Shown: positions 47,559 to 47,630 of the stretch, piece by piece | How positions within the stretch are numbered: the stretch's first letter is position 1 | Layout: each line of letters starts with the position of its first letter | From: Porphyromonadaceae bacterium UBA7042 | Lineage (GTDB): Bacteria; Bacteroidota; Bacteroidia; Bacteroidales; Muribaculaceae | Length of the DNA stretch: 47,630 bases | Direction of reading: 5' to 3' | Assembly: GCA_002494015.1 (NCBI GenBank) | Contig: DLAR01000065.1 | Location: 1 to 47,630 of the forward strand | Position numbers and translations under genes: made by a program | The notes under the pieces: generated by a model | Seen by the model: only the letters and a program-made list of their open reading frames with translations | The model's database searches: none | Told to the model about the DNA's origin: nothing

Positions 47559-47630
47559 GACAAATGTTGATCCAAAGAGGCTGCCATGAGGAAGAGGTAA
47601 CTTCATTTCAGATATTAATTTCAAAATTTA

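Overview
The window reads as a chromosomal segment of a gut Bacteroidales bacterium, most likely Muribaculaceae (S24-7 group). The grounds are: promoters of the Bacteroidetes type (a -7 box TAnnTTTG, in the best cases with TTG or TTTG 19-21 bp upstream); almost no Shine-Dalgarno sequences; secreted proteins with type IX secretion (T9SS) C-terminal sorting domains; and typical Bacteroidetes families (AAA_14/DUF4143 ATPase, TPR-membrane-HTH regulator, GYF_2 plus CD225 protein). The family-level assignment is inference. I saw no rRNA, tRNA, CRISPR array, intact insertion sequence or prophage.

Layout. 1-2008: tail of an upstream gene and its terminator, a GYF_2/CD225 membrane protein, a DUF2752 protein and a channel with an altered selectivity filter. 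1977-3356: an AAA_14/DUF4143 ATPase, divergent from rlmL, with two long palindromes between the two promoters. 3399-10412: rlmL, then a probable operon purD / membrane protein / pdxB / LTA-synthase-like enzyme whose last three genes are joined by 4-bp ATGA overlaps. 10409-12188 (minus): LD-carboxypeptidase and a radical SAM protein. 12189-13255: an orphan minus-strand terminator and a lipoprotein. 13359-19220 (minus): a T9SS-exported subtilase and a GLUG-repeat T9SS protein in one unit. 19410-22623: divergent proB and kup. 22624-27529: a palindrome-bounded repeat, an unrecognised single-pass membrane protein, an aminotransferase and a U32 peptidase. 27647-29836: an exported (alpha/alpha)6-barrel protein. 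29837-31116: two blocks of REP-like palindromes around licD. 31117-36266 (minus): ettA, def, ruvX and a T9SS protein. 36398-40978: a TPR/HTH regulator, a urea transporter and a KAP NTPase. 41059-44277: the operon recF-dciA-thioesterase-rRNA methyltransferase. 44382-47558 (minus): HepT/MntA toxin-antitoxin, an MscS channel with an insertion, and a clostripain-like lipoprotein.

Most genes are core housekeeping: translation (rlmL, def, ettA, U32, rRNA methyltransferase), purine, proline and PLP synthesis, replication and repair (recF, dciA, ruvX), and potassium, urea and osmotic transport. The accessory interest lies in the intergenic layer. There are at least three families of dispersed palindromic repeats, several placed in leaders or over stop codons. 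Several promoters place the predicted transcription start on or within a few bases of the start codon, implying leaderless mRNAs. The strongest candidates for something undescribed are the ATPase with twin palindromes abutting its -33 box, the compound REP-like block at 29878-30083, the inverted-repeat element in the leader at 22805-22963, and the orphan terminator and small ORF at 12207-12467.
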